DNA of 64,000 bases from Mycobacterium paraseoulense (GCF_010731655.1 NZ_AP022619.1:1984001-2048000); one strand, 5' to 3'. Positions 8,569-17,376 are shown, counted from the first letter of the stretch. The notes: generated by a model from the sequence alone, not told the origin. Numbers and translations are program-made.

Positions 8569-9435
8569 ATGTCGTCAGCCGATCAGGGGTTCACCTGCCA
8601 CCCGGGCGAGCGTTATGAAATGCCCATCGTGTTCGGCCCGACGGAGCTCCCGCAGGTATCGCGATGGGGATACCTGCGGGCGCTCGACATCAGCTTCGTC
8701 ACCGATCCGGTCGCGGTGCGTCCGCTGGTACCGACGGAACTCGACCTCCCGGAGCAGCCGACGGTCATCATCAGCAGGCGCTCATTCGACCAGGTCGACT
8801 ACCTCGCCGGCCATGGCTACGAAGAACTGTGTGTCGGTATCAGCGTGACCCACAACGGCGACGAGGGGGCGACCAGAGGCAACTTCTGGCCCGTGATGTG
8901 GGTCGACCAGATTCGGCCGATCACCGTGGGCCGGGAGTTCACGGGCTTCGCCAAGCTGGGCGCAGATTTCAGCCCTATTCATGACGAATCCGGCGACCTA
9001 TCGTGGGAAATGTCGGAGTACGGAACGGTGTTGGCGCGTGGCACGGTGCGCAACGCGAAGCCAGTCGACGACGTCGCGTTGGAAAAGATCGCGCGGTCGG
9101 GCAGCATCGGATACGCGTTTTGTTCTCGCTACATTCCACCTGTGGTCAACAGTCCCGGTGTCGATGAGGTGACTCGTTGCGAGATGCGCTCGCAGATCAC
9201 GTCCGTGCAGGTGGGTGAGGGCGAACTCGAGTTGTTCTCGCCCTCGTGGAAAGATGCCCCGAACGGGGCCCGCGCAATGTCGGCCTTGGCTGCGCTGCCG
9301 ATACTCCAACTCCGTCGGGCCATGGTCATCGAAGGATCGTCCTCCTTCGACCGCTCGACGATCACTGCGCTGCCCCGCGTGCGATCTCTGAGGACCGCGA
9401 CCACCGCTGTCGCCGCGAGTGGGTCGGCGAATTGA
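8569..9435 (+). CDS. Acetoacetate decarboxylase-like family protein
   Basis: About 288 residues from ATG 8569; GGGAAAGGG lies about 8 bp upstream, whereas the ATG at 8560 abuts it. The ADC fold is suggested by MPIVFGPTELP, the central FWPVMWVD block and GREFTGFAKLGADF, where the Lys sits at the Schiff-base position of this superfamily. The C-terminal VIEGSSSFDRSTITALPRV matches the last strands. Many ADC-like proteins are not decarboxylases but aldolase-dehydratases or lyases. Its stop overlaps the next gene's TTG start, so it heads an operon with the two acyl-CoA dehydrogenases. Confidence 0.75.
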   Translation: MSSADQGFTCHPGERYEMPIVFGPTELPQVSRWGYLRALDISFVTDPVAVRPLVPTELDLPEQPTVIISRRSFDQVDYLAGHGYEELCVGISVTHNGDEGATRGNFWPVMWVDQIRPITVGREFTGFAKLGADFSPIHDESGDLSWEMSEYGTVLARGTVRNAKPVDDVALEKIARSGSIGYAFCSRYIPPVVNSPGVDEVTRCEMRSQITSVQVGEGELELFSPSWKDAPNGARAMSALAALPILQLRRAMVIEGSSSFDRSTITALPRVRSLRTATTAVAASGSAN

Positions 9436-10487
9436 AGGTCAGCCTCAGCGAGGATCAGCGAGCAGTCGAAGAACTGTTCTCGGAGTTCTTCGCAAAGACT
9501 TCGGAACCGATGGTCGTCCGGCGAGCGGAGCCGCTCGGCTTCGACTCCGAACTGTGGGCGAAGCTGTGCGCTCTGGATGCGCCGGCGATGGGGGTCGCGG
9601 TGGAGAAAGGGGGCGGCGGAGCCGCCCTGGCCGACCTCGTGGTGTTGGGCGAATGCGTAGGTCGATCGGTAGCGCCCGTTCCCATCATCGAACACACCGT
9701 AGCCGTGCGCGCCCTACCCGAGCCGTCCGCTGAACTGCTCGCCGGGGACGAGGTTGCGACGATCGCGCTGCAATCTGCAACCGGTGGGCTCGACTGGGGC
9801 CTCATCCCCGCCGGAGCGGTCGCCCGCACCGTCGTCGGCCCGTGTGACGGGGCCACGGTAGCCGTGTCTGCCGAGGCCCCCGGAGTGGCACCTTCAAACC
9901 ACGCATGCATGCCCGTGGCCTTTCGAACCTTCGAGCACGACACCGCAACGAAGCTGGGCGACAAGTCGGTGTGGTCACGCGCGCTGTCGGAGTGGCAAGT
10001 ACTCACCGCCGCGTCACTCGTCGGCATCGCAGCGAAGAGCCTTGACACCGGAGTCGAGTACGTCAAGTCGCGCGAGCAGTTCGGCCGGCCGATCGGCGGC
10101 TTCCAAGCGGTACAGCATGGATTGGCCGATTTGCCGGGGCTCATCGATGGCGCCCGACTGCTCACTTTCAAAGCGGCGTGGGCCATGGATACTTCGGATC
10201 CGACCGCACCGACGACCACCGACGTCGACGACAACGAGGTCGACGATCCCATATCGCTGGCTTTGATGGCCTACCTCTTCGCGACCGAAGTAGCGGCCCA
10301 GGTCACCGACCGTGTGCTGCATTACCACGGCGGGTACGGCTTTGCCGAGGAGTACGACATCGGTTTGTACTACCGCAGGGCGCGCGGCTGGCCGCTGGTG
10401 CTCGGCGACCCCGATGCTCAGTACCAGCGCTTGGCAGACCGACTGTTCGGGGCAGTCTGTACCGACGATGCGTCGAGAAAGCGGTAG
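9432..10487 (+). CDS. Acyl-CoA dehydrogenase family, likely non-catalytic partner subunit
   Basis: About 351 residues. The start chosen is TTG 9432, which overlaps the upstream stop and is followed by KVSLSEDQRAVEELF, a normal ACAD N-terminus. The FAD/acyl-CoA fold is seen in MGVAVEKGGGGAALADLVVLGE and in SREQFGRPIGGFQAVQHGLADL. The C-terminal HYHGGYGFAEEYDIGLYYRRAR is present, but the middle SEPxxGSD segment is missing. In mycobacterial alpha2beta2 ACADs one subunit lacks such residues and pairs with a catalytic subunit. The next gene, 5 bp downstream, is the obvious partner. Confidence 0.82.
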   Translation: MKVSLSEDQRAVEELFSEFFAKTSEPMVVRRAEPLGFDSELWAKLCALDAPAMGVAVEKGGGGAALADLVVLGECVGRSVAPVPIIEHTVAVRALPEPSAELLAGDEVATIALQSATGGLDWGLIPAGAVARTVVGPCDGATVAVSAEAPGVAPSNHACMPVAFRTFEHDTATKLGDKSVWSRALSEWQVLTAASLVGIAAKSLDTGVEYVKSREQFGRPIGGFQAVQHGLADLPGLIDGARLLTFKAAWAMDTSDPTAPTTTDVDDNEVDDPISLALMAYLFATEVAAQVTDRVLHYHGGYGFAEEYDIGLYYRRARGWPLVLGDPDAQYQRLADRLFGAVCTDDASRKR

Positions 10488-10492
10488 CCGCA

Positions 10493-11635
10493 ATGGATTT
10501 CAGTCTCTCCACTGAGGCGACGGCATTCCGTCAAGAGATCAAGGACGTCATCGCCCTGACTTACACCCCAGATCGTCGCGGTGAACACCATCGCACCGGC
10601 ACATTCGCCTGCCCGGCCCTTTATCAGGAGCTCGCACGGCGAGGCCTGCTTGAACGAATCGTGCCGGGGCTGGGCAAGGGTGATCCGATCGAACTCTGGA
10701 TCCTTTTCAACGAGCTCGAGAAGGCGTCGGTTCCCTACGACGCGCTCTCTGTGATTCTGATTGTTTCCGCGATGGTCAACCGACTAGGGTCCGACTTCCA
10801 GCGAGAACGCATCCTCTCCTCACTGATTTCCGCGAAATCCTATGCCTGCCTTGGCTACAGCGAGCCAGGGAGCGGAAGTGACGTTGCCTCCGTATCGACG
10901 CGCGCAGTTCGCGATGGCGAGCAGTGGGTGATCAACGGATCCAAGATGTGGACGACGATGGCCCACGAAGCCGATTGGATCCTGCTTCTGACGCGCACCG
11001 ACCCGGCACTTCCCAAACACCGCGGTCTCACCATGTTCGTGCTTCCCATGGACACGCCCGGCATCTCGGTGGAACCGGTGTGGACGATCGGATCCGAGCG
11101 CACCAACGCGACGTTCTTCGACGATGTCCGCGTGGGCGATGAATGGGTCCTTGGAGGCGTTAACAAGGGTTGGGCGGCGATGGGCGTGGGGTTGACGTTC
11201 GAGCGTGGCGTCGTCGGAGAGACGAACAGCGGTGTTGCGCTGTTGCGACACTTTCGGCAGTGGGCCGAAGAAACCGGTGCGGCGCACGACCCAGCCATCC
11301 GACACCAGATGGCCCAGACAGCTATTGACAACGAAGTCGCGAAGCTGCTGACACAGCGGTCGGCGTGGCTGGCGGCCAGCGGTGAATTGCCCCTGGTCGA
11401 GGGTGCGATGACCAAGCTATTTGCGACGACGGCATATCAAAAGGCTGCCCACTGGTTCCAACAGCGGGCCGGAGCGGCGGGTTTGCTTCGGTTCGGCGAG
11501 TCTGGCGCGGCCGCGGAAGGTTGGATCGAGTACGAGGGACGTCACGCACCGCTGTGCACAATCCGCGGGGGCACTACCGAGATCAACCGCAACATCGTGG
11601 CAGAACGCCATCTCGGGCTTCCGAGATGCGTCTGA
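10493..11635 (+). CDS. Acyl-CoA dehydrogenase, catalytic-type subunit
   Basis: 380 residues from ATG 10493, 5 bp after the preceding ACAD gene. Motifs include LGYSEPGSGSD and WVINGSKMWTT (FAD contacts), RGLTMFVLPMDTPG, and the C-terminal TIRGGTTEINRNIVAERHLGLPR typical of acyl-CoA dehydrogenases. Together with the upstream gene it forms a two-gene pair like the ChsE-type heterotetrameric dehydrogenases that act on bulky side-chain thioesters. It would oxidise an acyl-CoA at C2-C3 and pass electrons to ETF. The pair assignment is inference from gene order. Confidence 0.9.
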   Translation: MDFSLSTEATAFRQEIKDVIALTYTPDRRGEHHRTGTFACPALYQELARRGLLERIVPGLGKGDPIELWILFNELEKASVPYDALSVILIVSAMVNRLGSDFQRERILSSLISAKSYACLGYSEPGSGSDVASVSTRAVRDGEQWVINGSKMWTTMAHEADWILLLTRTDPALPKHRGLTMFVLPMDTPGISVEPVWTIGSERTNATFFDDVRVGDEWVLGGVNKGWAAMGVGLTFERGVVGETNSGVALLRHFRQWAEETGAAHDPAIRHQMAQTAIDNEVAKLLTQRSAWLAASGELPLVEGAMTKLFATTAYQKAAHWFQQRAGAAGLLRFGESGAAAEGWIEYEGRHAPLCTIRGGTTEINRNIVAERHLGLPRCV

Positions 11636-11777
11636 CGCAATTGCATTTGGCGACTTGGCTCTTGATCTGACGGCCTGGACTTGAACCGAACGAGGCTATC
11701 CAGCCACCGTTCATCACGGTCGGCGTCCACGCGATGGGCTGGCCGAACCGCGCGCACGATCCGTGGCTTCGTCACAG

Positions 11778-12533
11778 TTAGCGGGCTGGCATCCTCAGGC
11801 CCGCGTCCAGGCGCACAACTTCTCCATTGAGCATAGGGTTCTGCACGATGTGCATGACGAGCTGGCCGAATTCGCTCGGCCTTCCGAAACGTTTGGGATG
11901 GGGTATTACCCGGGTCATCGCGCCGAGTGCCTCGTCGGGCAGGACGCCGAGTAATGGCGTTTCGAAGAGTCCCGGCGCGATAGCCATCACGCGAATGGCA
12001 TGACTCGCCAGATCACGGGCCAACGGCAGCGTCATCGCCGCGACGCCTCCCTTCGAGGCAGAATAGGCGACCTGGCCAATCTGCCCGTCGTAGGCGGCGA
12101 TCGATGCGGTATTCACGATGACACCCCGCTCTTCGGCGTCGAGCGGGGTGGTCGTCATCCGGGCGACCGCAGACCGGATGACATTGAACGTGCCGATCAA
12201 GTTGACGCCGATCACCCTGGCGAAATCCGCCGTCGGGTGTGCGCCTTCTCTGCCGAGCACGCGACGAGAGATACCGACCCCGGCGCAATTCACGACTATC
12301 CGCAAGTCGCCGGCCGACTGCGCAAGGTCGAGTGCCGCTTCGACAGTGGATTCGTCGCATACATCCGTTGGCGCGAACAGAACGTCATCGCCGAGGTCGG
12401 CCGCAACCGCTCGACCGGCCGAAGACGGCAGATCGGCGATGACGACTGTCGCGCCACTGTCTCGCAACGCTGCGGCGGCTGCAAGCCCCAGGCCGGAAGC
12501 GCCCCCAGTGACCAGCGCTACCGAACCGTCCAT
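11778..12533 (-). CDS. Short-chain dehydrogenase/reductase (3-hydroxyacyl-CoA dehydrogenase type II-like)
   Basis: About 251 residues from ATG 12533; a GTG at 12563 is an alternative adding ten residues. NAD(P)-binding TGGASGLG is at residues 9-16 and NCAGVG follows. The catalytic Tyr-Lys is in YSASKGGVAAM, preceded by VNTASIAAYDGQ with the Ser. The C-terminal APGLFETPLL and LNGEVVRLDAG resemble HSD10-type 3-hydroxyacyl-CoA dehydrogenases, so oxidation of a 3-hydroxyacyl-CoA is a reasonable role. It runs divergently from the TetR gene; operator B4 at 12569-12590 sits directly upstream. Confidence 0.85.
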   Translation of the reverse strand: MDGSVALVTGGASGLGLAAAAALRDSGATVVIADLPSSAGRAVAADLGDDVLFAPTDVCDESTVEAALDLAQSAGDLRIVVNCAGVGISRRVLGREGAHPTADFARVIGVNLIGTFNVIRSAVARMTTTPLDAEERGVIVNTASIAAYDGQIGQVAYSASKGGVAAMTLPLARDLASHAIRVMAIAPGLFETPLLGVLPDEALGAMTRVIPHPKRFGRPSEFGQLVMHIVQNPMLNGEVVRLDAGLRMPAR

Positions 12534-12568
12534 CCGCACCGCACGAACCCTTCCAATCAGCACCTATT

Positions 12569-12590
12569 TTCTACCAACCAGCAGAATACA
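12569..12590. promoter_or_regulatory. Island operator B4, between SDR and TetR genes
   Basis: TTCTA-N8-CAGAATACA in the intergenic region of the divergent SDR and TetR genes, consistent with regulation of the SDR and autoregulation of the TetR gene. Confidence 0.6.
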
Positions 12591-12704
12591 GGCCTGGGCG
12601 CGCCACCCGCACAATCGTGCACGACGGGACGATGCCGAGCGATGCGGATGCCGGTCCGGCCCATCGCACGCGTCAACGGCGACCGGAGAATTGCGGGGTT
12701 CTCG

Positions 12705-12710
12705 TATACT
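12705..12710 (+). promoter_or_regulatory. -10 element for a leaderless TetR transcript
   Basis: TATACT lies 6 bp before the GTG start at 12717. With usual spacing, transcription would begin at or next to the start codon. No clear -35 box is seen. Confidence 0.45.
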
Positions 12711-12716
12711 CGGGCG

Positions 12717-13367
12717 GTGACGACGAAGAAGCGGACCCGGGCGCCATTCGCGAAGTCCGCACGAACGCGGGCGCGGATCCTCGATTCCGCCGCGCGGGTG
12801 TTCAGCCAGAACGGATACGCCGCCACGCGCCTCACTGACATCGCGGAGGCCGCCGATGTCAAACAAGGCAGCCTGTACTACTACTTCGATTCCAAGGACA
12901 CCCTTGTCGGAGACATGTTGCGCCTGGGACTGCAAAAGACCCACGAGCACGTCGTCGCGGCCGTCGAAGCCTTGGGCGCCGACGCCTCGGCGACCGCACG
13001 TCTTCGCGCCGCGATTCACGCTCACGCGGAGGCCGTGATCGAGGCCGTCGACTACACGGCAGCCAATGCACGCATCGTCGGCCAGCTTCCCGACGAGCTC
13101 CGCAAACGCCACATCCGCGTCGACCAGCGGCCCTACGGCCAGCTCTGGGACGGACTGCTCAGCGATGCGCGCGACGCCGGCGAAATTCGAGACGACCTCG
13201 ACCTGCAGACCCTGAGGCTCCTCATCCTCGGATCGCTGAACTGGACCGTCGAATGGCCGGACCGAGCCAAGCGCTCGCCTGAAAAGGTTGCGGACATTCT
13301 CATCGCAGCACTGTTCGACGGAATCACTACTGGGGACCACTCGGTCCGGATGCAGGCCGGCGCCTAG
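12717..13367 (+). CDS. TetR-family regulator (candidate master regulator of B-type sites)
   Basis: 216 residues from GTG 12717. The frame is open far upstream, but that DNA is the antisense of the SDR gene and a TATACT -10 box abuts this GTG. The HTH is at about residues 18-62: RILDSAARVFSQNGYAATRLTDIAEAADVKQGSLYYYFDSKD, a textbook TetR domain. The C-terminal domain resembles fatty-acid/acyl-CoA-responsive TetR proteins in length, but the ligand is not visible. It lies in the middle of the island and next to operator B4. Control of the 13 TTCTA-N8-TAGAA sites is inferred. Confidence 0.9.
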   Translation: MTTKKRTRAPFAKSARTRARILDSAARVFSQNGYAATRLTDIAEAADVKQGSLYYYFDSKDTLVGDMLRLGLQKTHEHVVAAVEALGADASATARLRAAIHAHAEAVIEAVDYTAANARIVGQLPDELRKRHIRVDQRPYGQLWDGLLSDARDAGEIRDDLDLQTLRLLILGSLNWTVEWPDRAKRSPEKVADILIAALFDGITTGDHSVRMQAGA

Positions 13368-13539
13368 CGCCTTCGTCCGTCCACATCATTCGCGGTTGGG
13401 ACCACCGTGCCGAGGCATTCGATCAATCGGTAAACTATATAACTCCTTATAGGAACCGAGTCTGCGCACCCTCGCCATGGGGCGCTTCCACCACATTCCC
13501 CTGCGGCATGTCGTGGCCAACTCGACGGAGAAAGTTCAT

Positions 13540-14352
13540 ATGGAGCTGGGAGTGAAGGACGCGCGGGTAATCATCACCGAGGCGACCGCAGGCATGGGAC
13601 TGGCAACCGCGCACGTCTAAGCGCGAGAGGGGGCACGACTAGCCCTTCTGGCGCGCGGGCGCACACAGCTCGATCAGGTGGCGGCCGCACTCCGCGACGC
13701 GGGTAGCCCCGAGGCGTTTGCGGTGCCCACCGACCTTGCCGAGGCGCAAAGCGTGCGAGCGGCCTTCCAGCACATCGAATCCTGGTGGGACACCGCAAAT
13801 GTCCTGATCAACACCGTAGGGCCCGGCCTCGGACTAGTGGCTGGGTTCGATGAACTTTCCGATGACGATTGGACGAGAGCGCTGGAGCTTATTCTGCTCA
13901 GCGCCGTGCGGACCTGCCGCGCCGCACTTCCGCTGCTGCGAGCTGCCGACTGGGGGCGGATCGTCAACATCTCAGCCCACTCCGCGCAACGGCAATCACC
14001 CAGGCTGATCGCATACACAGCCGCCAAGGCCGTATTGACCAGTATGACCAAGAACCTGTCCCAGACACTCGCCCCGGAGGGCATCTTGGTCAACACCGTC
14101 TCGCCGGGAACGTTCATGACCGAGCAGGTCAACAAGTTCATCGAGGCGCTGCCCCACCAGTCCGCCGGGCCGCGCACCGCCGAGGAAGTCGGCGTGCTCC
14201 TGCAACAAGTTTTCGGCGACGCTCTCGGCTACCTCGGCCGCGCCGGGCGCCCCGAGGAGATCGCACCGATGATCGCGCTACTGGGCTCGCGCCTCAACTC
14301 GTTCACCACAGGGGCAGATCTCAACGTGGACGGCGGCTCGGACTTTCGCTGA
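13540..14352 (+). pseudogene. SDR-family oxidoreductase with an in-frame TAA at codon 27
   Basis: A single continuous frame from ATG 13540 (GGAG ribosome site 9 bp upstream) encodes a 270-residue SDR, except that codon 27 is TAA (13618-13620), where related sequences have a hydrophobic residue such as Leu. The cofactor motif is also altered: TEATAGMG instead of TGxxxGxG. Downstream parts are intact (NTVGPGLG, YTAAK catalytic pair, NTVSPGTF, DLNVDGGSD). One base change (TTA to TAA) would explain the stop. A shortened protein could start internally near 13680 but would lack the cofactor fold. Best read as a recent pseudogene or, less likely, a base error. Confidence 0.85.
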
Positions 14353-14361
14353 GTCGCAGAG

Positions 14362-15141
14362 CTACCGCAACCTCCACTGCGGCTTGCCGGCTGCGACGCG
14401 AGTCACCTTCACCGTCTCCACCCCGTTGGCCAACTGCGTGTAGTGCACGCCATTGCGGATGGCATCGGTACGTCCGACGTCGAGTGAGTCCCAGATCGCC
14501 TTCACCGTTCCCTGCACCGCCAGCGGCTCGTTGGCCGCGATCTGGTGAGCGATCTCGTCCGCGCGTGGCCAAAGCTCCTCACGTTCGGTAACTTCCGATA
14601 CCAAGCCCATCTGCATGGCGCGGGTGGCCGACATGCGTTCATTAAGACCCATGAGAGCGATCCGCAGCACTTCACCCAGCGGCATCCGGGCGGCGAGCCC
14701 CACAGGCTCGAGCACGGCGGCGAGCCCGTAACTCACATGCGGATCGAAGAAGGTCGCATCCTCGGAGCTGATGATGATGTCCGCCTCATTGAGTAGGTAG
14801 AAGGCGCCGCCCGCCGCCATCCCGTGCACCGCACAGATGACCGGCTTCCACACCTGATTCGCCTTCGGGGACAGATAACCGCTGGGATCCTCGCGGCTCC
14901 ACAAATTTCGCCGTGACACCATCTCCAGCGTGTCGTCGGTGTCCACGCCCGTGCAGAAAGCGCGCTCACCGGCAGCTCGCACCACGACCGCGTGCACCTC
15001 GTCATCGAATCGCACATGCTGCCAGACTTGCGAGAAATCCTCGCACATACGCTGATTGAAGGAGTTAAGCCGGTCGGGTCGATTCAGCGTGATGGTCGCG
15101 ACGTGACCGTCCAACCGGTAGAGCAGCGTTTCCAGTTCCAT
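14362..15141 (-). CDS. Enoyl-CoA hydratase/isomerase family, atypical active site
   Basis: 259 residues from ATG 15141, chosen over a longer frame because AAGGGG lies just upstream and the crotonase domain begins at once (MELETLLYRLDGHVATITLNRP). Oxyanion loops are FCTGVD and VHGMAAGGAFYLLNEADI. The first catalytic Glu of hydratases (PEV) is replaced by His (FFDPHVSYG); a Glu near the second position (VLEPVGLA) remains. This argues against a standard hydratase and for an isomerase or another crotonase-type reaction. Operator B5 is about 75-95 bp upstream. It is convergent with the SDR pseudogene. Confidence 0.82.
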   Translation of the reverse strand: MELETLLYRLDGHVATITLNRPDRLNSFNQRMCEDFSQVWQHVRFDDEVHAVVVRAAGERAFCTGVDTDDTLEMVSRRNLWSREDPSGYLSPKANQVWKPVICAVHGMAAGGAFYLLNEADIIISSEDATFFDPHVSYGLAAVLEPVGLAARMPLGEVLRIALMGLNERMSATRAMQMGLVSEVTEREELWPRADEIAHQIAANEPLAVQGTVKAIWDSLDVGRTDAIRNGVHYTQLANGVETVKVTRVAAGKPQWRLR

Positions 15142-15214
15142 CATCGCCCCTTCGAAACGGTCGGCCGATCGTCGTTGCCAATTTTCTACAGTCGCCACCC
15201 GGCACCCACTAGTT

Positions 15215-15237
15215 ATCGAATCGGAAACAGATTCTAG
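15215..15237. promoter_or_regulatory. Island operator B5
   Basis: ATCGA-N8-CAGATTCTAG, upstream of the crotonase gene. A lone AATTTTCTA half-site follows nearer the start at 15179-15187. Confidence 0.55.
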
Positions 15238-15409
15238 CCTGTCGTGAGACGCCATTCGGGCGGCAGCCCGGGATACCAAATGGTTCTCGATGCGGTTAGG
15301 CGCGATAGGGATCCGTCATGTGGCCTGCACGCGTCCACTACCCGCGGAAGTCCCGCGCACTCGCCCGGCAACCCGCACACCCGAGGCTTATGGTCGAATG
15401 ACCCCTCAC

Positions 15410-15982
15410 CTAAGAAGCCTTTCGTTGTGACACCCACGGCATCTCGGGATCGGCGACCATCACCAGCAACTGGTAGCCACGCTTGCTCAACTCCTCGATG
15501 ATCGCGGCGTAGGCCGCCGCGGTCCACCCAGCGGGCGAACGCAAGACGACGCCGTCTGCGAGATCCAGGTGATCGATGTCGAATACCAACCCGGCCAACC
15601 CACGCGCCGTACCCGCGTAGGGCAGTCCCTCCCCCATCGCATCAGTCCCGTTGCGCATCCGCCGGCACGCCGTGGCGTTGTCGACTTCGATGCATGCGTT
15701 GACGGCCAACAGGATCGGACGTTGCCTACGTCCGCGCGCAAACCGCGCCGCGCGCTCCTCGCCGACTCGCTTCTTGGCTTGCCGAAGGTCGCTGGCCGCC
15801 ACGATTACGGCTGGACGCACGAAAATGCGGCCATCCGAGCCGAGCAGCGAACTTCTCCGGCTCCTCGCCGGGTTCGCGATTGCGGGGCGCTCGGCCTCAG
15901 AGACCACGAGCGCCACACGGAAAGGACGAGCAGCATGCACGATAGTGGAGGTATTCGCTGAGCCCACGCCTGACGAAGTCAT
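15410..15982 (-). CDS. Hypothetical protein, 190 residues
   Basis: Not recognised. The frame is open for 190 residues; the N-terminal third is Arg/Ser-rich and may not be coding, while the C-terminal part (FDIDHLDLADGVVLRSPAGWTAAAYAAIIEELSKRGYQLLVMVADP split over two short blocks) looks like a small alpha/beta domain. The nearest good promoter signal is operator B6 about 80 bp upstream, but B6 is oriented like the promoter of the Rieske gene, that is, rightward. The opposite strand is also open over part of the region. It is as likely to be a remnant as a working gene. Confidence 0.35.
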   Translation of the reverse strand: MTSSGVGSANTSTIVHAARPFRVALVVSEAERPAIANPARSRRSSLLGSDGRIFVRPAVIVAASDLRQAKKRVGEERAARFARGRRQRPILLAVNACIEVDNATACRRMRNGTDAMGEGLPYAGTARGLAGLVFDIDHLDLADGVVLRSPAGWTAAAYAAIIEELSKRGYQLLVMVADPEMPWVSQRKAS

Positions 15983-16035
15983 CGCACGGACTCCTTCGAC
16001 GAAGTTCAGGTGCCAACGCAGGCTTCGAGATCCGG

Positions 16036-16101
16036 TCCGCTTGCCTCAACACCAGCTGCAGCTAGAATCTACTCCGCTATAGAAAATTTTTCAATGGCAA
16101 G
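16036..16101. repeat. Duplicated promoter segment, copy 1
   Basis: About 65 bp nearly identical to 17683-17748, including CAGCTGCAG-like flank, the operator and the following AT-rich tract. Weaker similarity extends about 100 bp further left (GTATTCGCTGAGCCC versus GTGTTCGCCGAGCCC). No clear gene follows this copy. Confidence 0.75.
16062..16089. promoter_or_regulatory. Island operator B6
   Basis: CTAGAATCTA-N8-TAGAAAATT, one of the best matches to the consensus, within duplicated promoter copy 1. Confidence 0.65.
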
Positions 16102-16254
16102 TTGTGACCGTAGGTCTACTTACGGGATCGCGTCGGCTGGTTTGAATGGTCATGGTTCCTTGGTCGAGAACGGATAGGGTCGTGGCGCAACACGACTCGT
16201 GGGCCCACCACCGCCCTACCACGTCCTTTCCGCGCTATGGCAGGCGCGGCTGGG

Positions 16255-17376
16255 TCAACGCCCGAGATAAACGTCGACCCAGGTCCGGCCATTGCCCGGC
16301 ACGTCGCTCGGCGATGCCGGCTGGCCGCCCGTAGGTATCGGCGTACCGGTCCCCGGGGTGGTGCATTTGTTCCGCGGGCCGCAGAGCGAGTTTGTCAGGT
16401 GCGACGGGTAGACCGCCGAGGCATCATTATCGTTCTGCAGGCTGATGCCGATCATGACGACGTTGTAACTCACGTAGCAGATGTTGGTCACCGCGCCGAG
16501 CGCCAGAATCTGCAGGAGGACCTTCGTCTTGTTGGACACATTGAGGCGATCAACGCCGCGCTCCACGACCGAGTGACCGCGGTCGTCCAGGTAGAACCGC
16601 AGCACCATCAGGGGCGCCCACCCCAGCCCTCCCCATACGAACGCTTCGTAGATTGGGAACTGATGAGATGTCCCCTGCCACAACGTCAGCCAGCCCACGG
16701 TGTTGAAGTAGGCGATGTTGTGCCCGAGACACAGAATGCTCTCGATGAGGAGGTCCATGACAGCCATGAAACCGACCGACCACAGAATGATGCCGAGCTT
16801 ACCGGTCTCGGGCCACCGCCTCATCACGACCTTACGCAGGAAGCCGCACCCGAGCATGCATAGCGCTGCGCTCCACATGAACCCGATTCCGATCGCGGCG
16901 GTCGGCTCAGGCATCAGGTTGGCCCGCGGCGACACCCAGCCCGGCACGTCGGTCGTCCAGGAGCCGAAGTTGATCATCAACGAGGTATACGAGAACGTCG
17001 GTACGACGTAGTTGAGGACCGGATCCCATTGGACGAGCATCACGTAGGCGATCATGAGCATCAGGTCGAAGGTGATGCGCCGTTCTCTAATGCATCTCCG
17101 GATCACGTAGATCAGCGCGCCGACGACGGCGATGATGGCCGCCGCCTGAGCGCCGATGTTGAACGCGATCTCGCCGCTCGTCGGCTCGTCCACACCAAGG
17201 GGGGTTGGCGTTGCGCGACCGCCGAAGATCCATTTCGACGCAATATAGGCCGCGAGCACCATGAACAAAGCGCCGATCGTCGCCCAGACGAGGATTGGAC
17301 GCGTGGTCCGCACCCGCGGCGTTTTCTTGAGCGTCTCTACGCCGCCCAGTCGCGGCTCGACCTCCACGGTGGCCAT
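16255..17376 (-). CDS. AveC-like (spirocyclase AveC family) integral membrane protein, copy 2
   Basis: 373 residues from ATG 17376, with AGGGAGG 5-10 bp upstream; the frame also offers a GTG inside that ribosome site, which is less likely. It is a close paralogue of the gene at 455-1588, with the same helices, ATPTP(L/I)G junction, RRCIRERR(I/V)TFD loop, GCGFLRKVVMRRWP and the C-terminal GRTWVDVYLG. The conserved soluble loop between the middle helices is the likeliest functional region. Its upstream region carries operator B7 at the same distance as B1. Two copies in one island suggest a real role in the pathway rather than a stray gene. Confidence 0.82.
   Translation of the reverse strand: MATVEVEPRLGGVETLKKTPRVRTTRPILVWATIGALFMVLAAYIASKWIFGGRATPTPLGVDEPTSGEIAFNIGAQAAAIIAVVGALIYVIRRCIRERRITFDLMLMIAYVMLVQWDPVLNYVVPTFSYTSLMINFGSWTTDVPGWVSPRANLMPEPTAAIGIGFMWSAALCMLGCGFLRKVVMRRWPETGKLGIILWSVGFMAVMDLLIESILCLGHNIAYFNTVGWLTLWQGTSHQFPIYEAFVWGGLGWAPLMVLRFYLDDRGHSVVERGVDRLNVSNKTKVLLQILALGAVTNICYVSYNVVMIGISLQNDNDASAVYPSHLTNSLCGPRNKCTTPGTGTPIPTGGQPASPSDVPGNGRTWVDVYLGR

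Noticed and set aside
10178..10492. Open frame extending the second acyl-CoA dehydrogenase upstream
   Set aside because: It overlaps the first ACAD gene out of frame and contains no ACAD sequence; ATG 10493 gives the normal N-terminus.
12000..12716. Long open frame upstream of and continuous with the TetR gene
   Set aside because: It is the antisense of the SDR gene at 11778-12533; the TetR domain starts after 12717 and a -10 box abuts that GTG.
13432..13454. Fourteenth B-type operator before the SDR pseudogene
   Set aside because: Both arms carry mismatches (TCCTA, TATATAG); kept as a weak relative and not listed as a site.
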